Shown: positions 43,501-49,500 of the stretch, piece after piece | How the letters are laid out: the number at the start of each line of letters is the position of its first letter | Position numbering within the stretch: the first letter of the stretch is position 1 | Source: Atriophallophorus winterbourni | Lineage: Eukaryota > Platyhelminthes > Trematoda > Plagiorchiida > Microphallidae | Direction of reading: 5' to 3' | DNA length: 64,000 bases | NCBI GenBank assembly: GCA_013407085.1 | Contig: JACCGJ010001766.1 | Location: forward strand, 1-64,000 | The notes under the pieces: model-generated | Told to the model about the DNA's origin: nothing | Database searches by the model: none | What the model saw: the letters and a program-made list of their open reading frames with translations, nothing else | Program-made: the position numbers and the translations under genes

Positions 43501-46500
43501 TACTCACACTCGACGAAGGCCGAAAATTGTTTTGGGCCCCCGGAAGCGAGATCCCCTTGACCATGGTCAAATCAGATGGGGGCTTTACTTACGACACCTC
43601 TGACATGGCAGCTTTGCTTCAGCGCCTTCATGAAGAACGAGCGGATTGGGTTCTTTATGTGGTCGATTGTGGACAGGTCAGTTTTGCACGTCTATTATTT
43701 CTTGAATTCAGTTTTTGTAAAATAAAATTCTATTACTTTGATCCCATGTATTCCTTACACCTATTTCAGCTTGATTATTTATTATGTCGTAAACATTAGC
43801 TCTTAACGTTGACCCTAGGAGGTCGGAAGCACTTCCTCTGGACCACTCACTTTGGAGGCATTGTGTAAAGCGTCATCTGCAAGCTGTGGACGATCAAATA
43901 CAGCTCTCGGCTGCTGATTGTAGATCACGCCGTCTGTATGCAACTAATGTTAATCGACCTAGTACTGCCTATCGCTGTAAGCGCTACGAGAGGGAGGGAT
44001 TTTTCCTCCTGAATCTAAATGCTTCGTCATTCGAGACGCCAGACAACATGAGGCTATCATGCGCTTGAAGTGTAAATCCATAGTCGAAATAGACCGAAAG
44101 AGACCAACAGCAAACATAGCTCCAATCAGGTGGCGTTCGCTGAGCGTACGTAATTGTTTTTAGACGTTTCGTCATCGAATTCAATAGCATCATTAGCGAA
44201 TCTTCTTTCTGAGTGACTTGTAATGTGTATGCTTGTGTTTTGTAAGCTCCATCTGGCAGTTCGCCATCGCTTCCGGGGGTTGGCCGAGTTCATAATCTGG
44301 ATTCTTTGCCATCGGTTTATCATTGGTACGTAGGTTGCAGCTAATGGGAGGTTCTGGTTACTTGAGATCGTTGTTATGTATCACGCTTGGTTGAATTCTC
44401 GCAAATGTCGGTTGTTTCCTTCAGCTAAACTCTTCGCGTCTTCCCAATCGAACGAGTACCTGAATTGATCAACATGTATTGATGTCAATTATTTCTGGTC
44501 ATATCTACATGCGGCGAACCAGTTTTCACGTCTCCTGCTCAGCTTAGGATCGGCTGGTCCGATATACTTCTTTTCCCAATCTCTATACACAATCTTTTAA
44601 ACCATATTTGATTTTCATTTTTGCTACTTTGTTTTTCGTGTGTTTGAAATGGTGGTGTAATTTTGACATGGGTTTTTGTGCGATTTCTATTCAAAGTGAT
44701 CGAAGGACCCGGTTTGTTATTTCTGATACATGTTGAACATATACAGAGTGCTTCTAAGTCTGTCTTCAACTCCGTATCTTTGTTGGGGTCGGTTGATTTT
44801 GTTGCGTATGATGAAGCTTGTTTGGTATTTATCTGGAAAACTTTGAACATATATTTATATTTTTACCTTCTAAGTTCCTTCGTGCTGTAGCTGCGTTTAA
44901 AGATTTGTTGGATGCTTGCTGTGGAAGTTCAAATCTTCATCCGAACAACATCCAATTGGGTGTCCTTGCAATCTATGCTTGTGGGGTAGTTTGTCATTAG
45001 CGATGCACATCTGTAATCAGGTAAATCTGCACACAATCACACAGACGTACTCCAGAGGATCGGCTAAATCTGCTATTAGTTTTCGCGTGTCTAGGAGAAA
45101 AATGTGGTCTGTCATTGTAAGAATTGCGAATATATTAAAGCCAAATTCACCTACCAGATGCGTGCTTGTGGTGGACACTCATTTGATGAAGGCGCATCAA
45201 TCTGAATCGCGTGTTTACCGTGCCAGGTAACCGCTTAGTCGAATGGGCTATTTATGACAGTTTACTACTCTGCTCAAACAGCAACGTAATTCATTGATGG
45301 CTATTTATTTTGTCACATTTGTCTAGGCCTGGGAAACCTGACAGTATCTTAACCCACGTGCAGTCTCTGACTGTGCGGATCAGGCTTGTGCTTTCATACC
45401 ATACCCGGAAAATAGCAGCAATAATCTAGCCTCACGTCACCCTCTTTGCCAAGCTTGTTTAGTCTTATGTGTATGTATGTATGTATGTATGTATGTATGT
45501 ATGTATGTATGTATGTATGTATGTATGTATGTATGTATGTATGTATGTATGTATGTACGTATGTATGTATGTATGTATGTATGTATGTATGTATGTATGT
45601 ATGTATGATTATCACAAACCTGGATCCAGGCTAAGTGCCACACAGTCGTAGACCGCAAGCGGGATGAAATGCTGTCAACTTACTCAGGCCTATAAGGTAA
45701 GAAAATATAATGAGGGTGAGATTCCAGCAAGTTTTCGCATGCAATTCGGTACCGGTGACTCATAAATTACGCGCACGCATCCCTATTCGGATAACCTAAC
45801 ATTATCTTCGTTAACATTTAGTTGATCAATCTGCTCCTTGCACTTTACCATGGGTAGAACACCATTTTGATTTTAAACTCATCTCACCTCTTAACTTTCC
45901 TGTATTCAGTGTAAAAATTTACAGCTGTACCCACTTTTCTTATTTGGGAATTTCAGGCCACTCATTTCAAAACAATCTTATCAGCAGCCGAAGTCGCCGG
46001 CTTTTACAAACCTGCAATTCATCGCGTCGAGCACATCGGTTTTGGAGTTGTTTTGGGCGAAGATCGGTACGTCCGTGTTTCGCACACCATTATTGTTTCG
46101 TGTTCCCGTTTGTGCACTCTAACTGGCTTTGCCTGTTTGTAGGAAAAAGTTCAAGACTCGATCTGGCGATACGGTTCGTTTGGTAGATTTGTTGGATGAA
46201 GGTCTGGAACGAGCCAAAAGTCGCCTTATTGAAAAGGGACGCGACAAGGTAGTTGCCAAAGTGTTTTTGCCTCTTTCGTTCCGATGCCTGCATTCGCACG
46301 CCGTTCATTGGCTCAATTCTCTCGTTCTTTTGTTGTAGGATTTGACCGCGGATGAATTTCGGGCCGCTCAAGAGGCGATCGCTTACGGGTGTATCAAATA
46401 CGCAGATCTTTCACACAACCGAACCAATGATTACATCTTTTCGTTTGACAAGGCAAGTGCGCACTGTTCTTTTTGTGCCCTATCCATGTTTTTTGGATTT

Positions 46501-49500
46501 TGTGCGATTATCTCCTCCTGGAGGATGAGTCGGATTCGAATAAGATTCTCTTGGATTTACCCTCCCAGCTAACGAGCTCCATCTGCTCGAAGCAACTGTT
46601 GTCAGGCGCGCAGCCACTTGTGCCCTCCGCCCCTTCTCCCGTGTGTAGAATCATTTCGCTGTGGTTCGGGGAGCACTCGGTGCAGGCCAGAAGCTGGACT
46701 TGGTTGTCAAATGCTTTTGAGAGATGGCGCGCCATCTAGGAGCGTTTTATCGACTGGTATCTTATATCCCCACTGTCACTCCGGCTGTGACAACCTTTGG
46801 AACTCTTATCCATGTAACGTCTTATTTGTGCTGTGTGCTGATATTGTATTGATGCGTAACGCGTGTCGCGCTTATGGTTTTATCGTGGCTGTTTTATTCA
46901 CGACGAAAAGATCAAGCTATAAAATATCAACTATTTCATCTGACCTGTTTAAACGCATACTGGGTCACAGTGGGTAATAGCGCTGCATCTAGTTGTTCAG
47001 GTAATGCTAGACTGTCGCTGTTATTTTAAAACTATTCTCAGTATGGATTCACAAGATAGTGTCAGCTTGCCCACGCTCAGCCAAGTATAAGAAAGGGAAA
47101 ACGGGAGTGAGATTGCATCATGTTCCGCATTCAGCTCACTACCGGTCGCAAATCAATTTAGCACGGTGTTCGCTGCACATCACCGAGGCAATTCACGATT
47201 GCCCATCCGTGCAGATATGGTGATGAAGTACACATGCAAGCACTGTGCCATCACGACCTCTTCGTTTGTCATTTAGAATGACAATACTCTGCGAAATTGA
47301 AGTTATGCAAGTTTGCATACCATCCCTTTGATACGATTATATAGGCTACTCGATTTCCATCCAACTTATCGTAAGGTTGACGATGTTACATTAAGGTACG
47401 AAATTTTCTACGCGATCGGTTAGAGCAGTTTTTTGGGTTATGCTTTACTTCTGACACAGAAACTGCGCCAGACTGCTCTAACGGATCTTGCGTACAAATT
47501 TCGTTCCATCGTGATTGTACGACTGGTCCAAAACATGTGTTTCAATCCACGTTTTCCAATATCTTGTTTTATTTTCTGTTATTACTTTCATCGAAAAACA
47601 ATATACATATGTGAACATGCCACTTTGCTGAAACGATTGAGCTGCATCCACGGACCTGCTGTGTCTCACTGCCAATTTCTTCTTCGTGTATATCTCTATA
47701 ATTATGGGCAACATGCTAGCCTACATGCAGTTCATTAATGTGTGTGCAAGGCTCCTAGTTAATGGTTTCACACATCCTGTTGTGACTGTGACAGTCCTTA
47801 AATATCGCGATATGTATGTGTGCATGATGCATGAACTCACAAGCCTGATCCAGGCAAAGTGTCGCAGAGTCAAAGACTGCAGTGAACTGAGATACTGTCA
47901 GTTTGCCCTAGTCTAGACAGATATGAGAAATTGAAACAGAAATAGAGCTGGCAGTGAGACTTTAGCGTATTTTCGCATGCAGCTCACTACCGATGTCAAA
48001 TCAATCTGGCACGGTGTTAGCTGCACAACACAAAAGTGCTGCACGATTGCACATCTGTGTGCTAAGATACTACACTCAAATCGCAGTACTATGCCACCCG
48101 CTGGGACCGAGCAAGAGTGGCATAGTAGCGAGAGTGGCATAGTAACGAGGTTTTGTAAAAACGGCTTTATTTTCTGAAGTCATTCATTTATTTGCTCAAT
48201 CGATCAGTCCAAAGCTCTCAGAAATCGTCGGCTGACGCATCTTCTTTCGTCGGATCTCGTTCATCTCGTTGTTTAGCCGATCACACGCTTGCATCAGTCT
48301 CGTCCAGGTTGAAGACTTCAGCTGCAGAGAACTGCCTGAGTAAGGGTCGAAGAACCTGCTGCTGCCAATCAATAAAAGATTGGGAATCCACCGCTCCAGC
48401 TTCGCCCTGCACTGTCTTGAAAGTGACGTCATTGCGCTTCTTGAAGCTGTCTAACCAACCATCGCTCGCCATGAAGTCTGGGATGTGCATCAGCTCGCCC
48501 AGTTCTATCGCCTTCTCCTTGACCAGATCGCCGCTGACAGGCAAATTCAGTCCTCTTGCTTGCTTCAGCCACATCAGCACTCCCTCCTCAAACTTTAGGT
48601 CGTGAGGCTGCGTCAGCTTCAAGCGCTTCCATGGAACTCCAGCTTTGATTGCAGCTTCAATTGTATCCTTCTTGCTGAGAATGCACTTCACGGTGGTTCT
48701 CTTAACTTCGACGCCCCATTTCTTGCTAATCTCCCTCGCCAACTTGGACTGATTCGGCTCCTTCTTCGCAGCATCGATGATCTCGAACTTCTCCTTCAGC
48801 GTAAAGTCGGTTCGCTTGCGTTTTTGAGCTGACATTATGGGCTGAATAGTTTGAAAAATAACGATGTCACTGTTGTGAGTGTCTGTTTGTACGCGCGCTT
48901 TCGTGGGTCTATCTTTTGATACTTAAAGCAAGAGTAGGAAAGAGGCTTGTTGTTGTGCGTGAGGTGATTGGCTTGTTGTAGCTGGCGTCAGGGCGAAACA
49001 TCGCGTGTTTGACCTTGAAACCGGCTGACTATACGCGTAAAATTCGCAAAAATGCGCTTTTAAATAGTCACAGAATAGTGGCATAGTAAATTTATTTTGT
49101 ATTGAATTTTGTCGGGACCGAGCGAAAGTGGCATAGTAGCGAGAGTGGCATAGTAACGAGGTGGCATAGTACCGAGATTTGAGTGTATCAGGTTGCCCAG
49201 GCCTATGCATGTTATCTGACGCAATCGTATTTCTCATATACCGTGACTAAATCAGCATGCTCCGGCTTATCAGGAGCGCCGTATGCTTAGTTCTTCGCAG
49301 TACTGTACTGGGATCCATAGACATGTTTTGTTCACTACATATCTCCGTTTGCTCAAGTGCATCTAGCACGTCTGCCTAATCTTGATGAATCATATTCAGC
49401 CGATCTGCTTAGGCCTTGGCAACCTGTCAATATCTTCGCACACATGCAGCTTTTGACTGTTTCCTGATTTGTCACTTTTTGTTCACATGACGTTTTATCT

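Noticed and set aside
43886..44068. 60-codon ORF in ArgRS intron 7
   Set aside because: It is part of the RTE-like LINE 3' fragment.
45394..45658. Long MYVC/TYIH-repeat open frames on both strands
   Set aside because: All are translations of the (TATG)n microsatellite.
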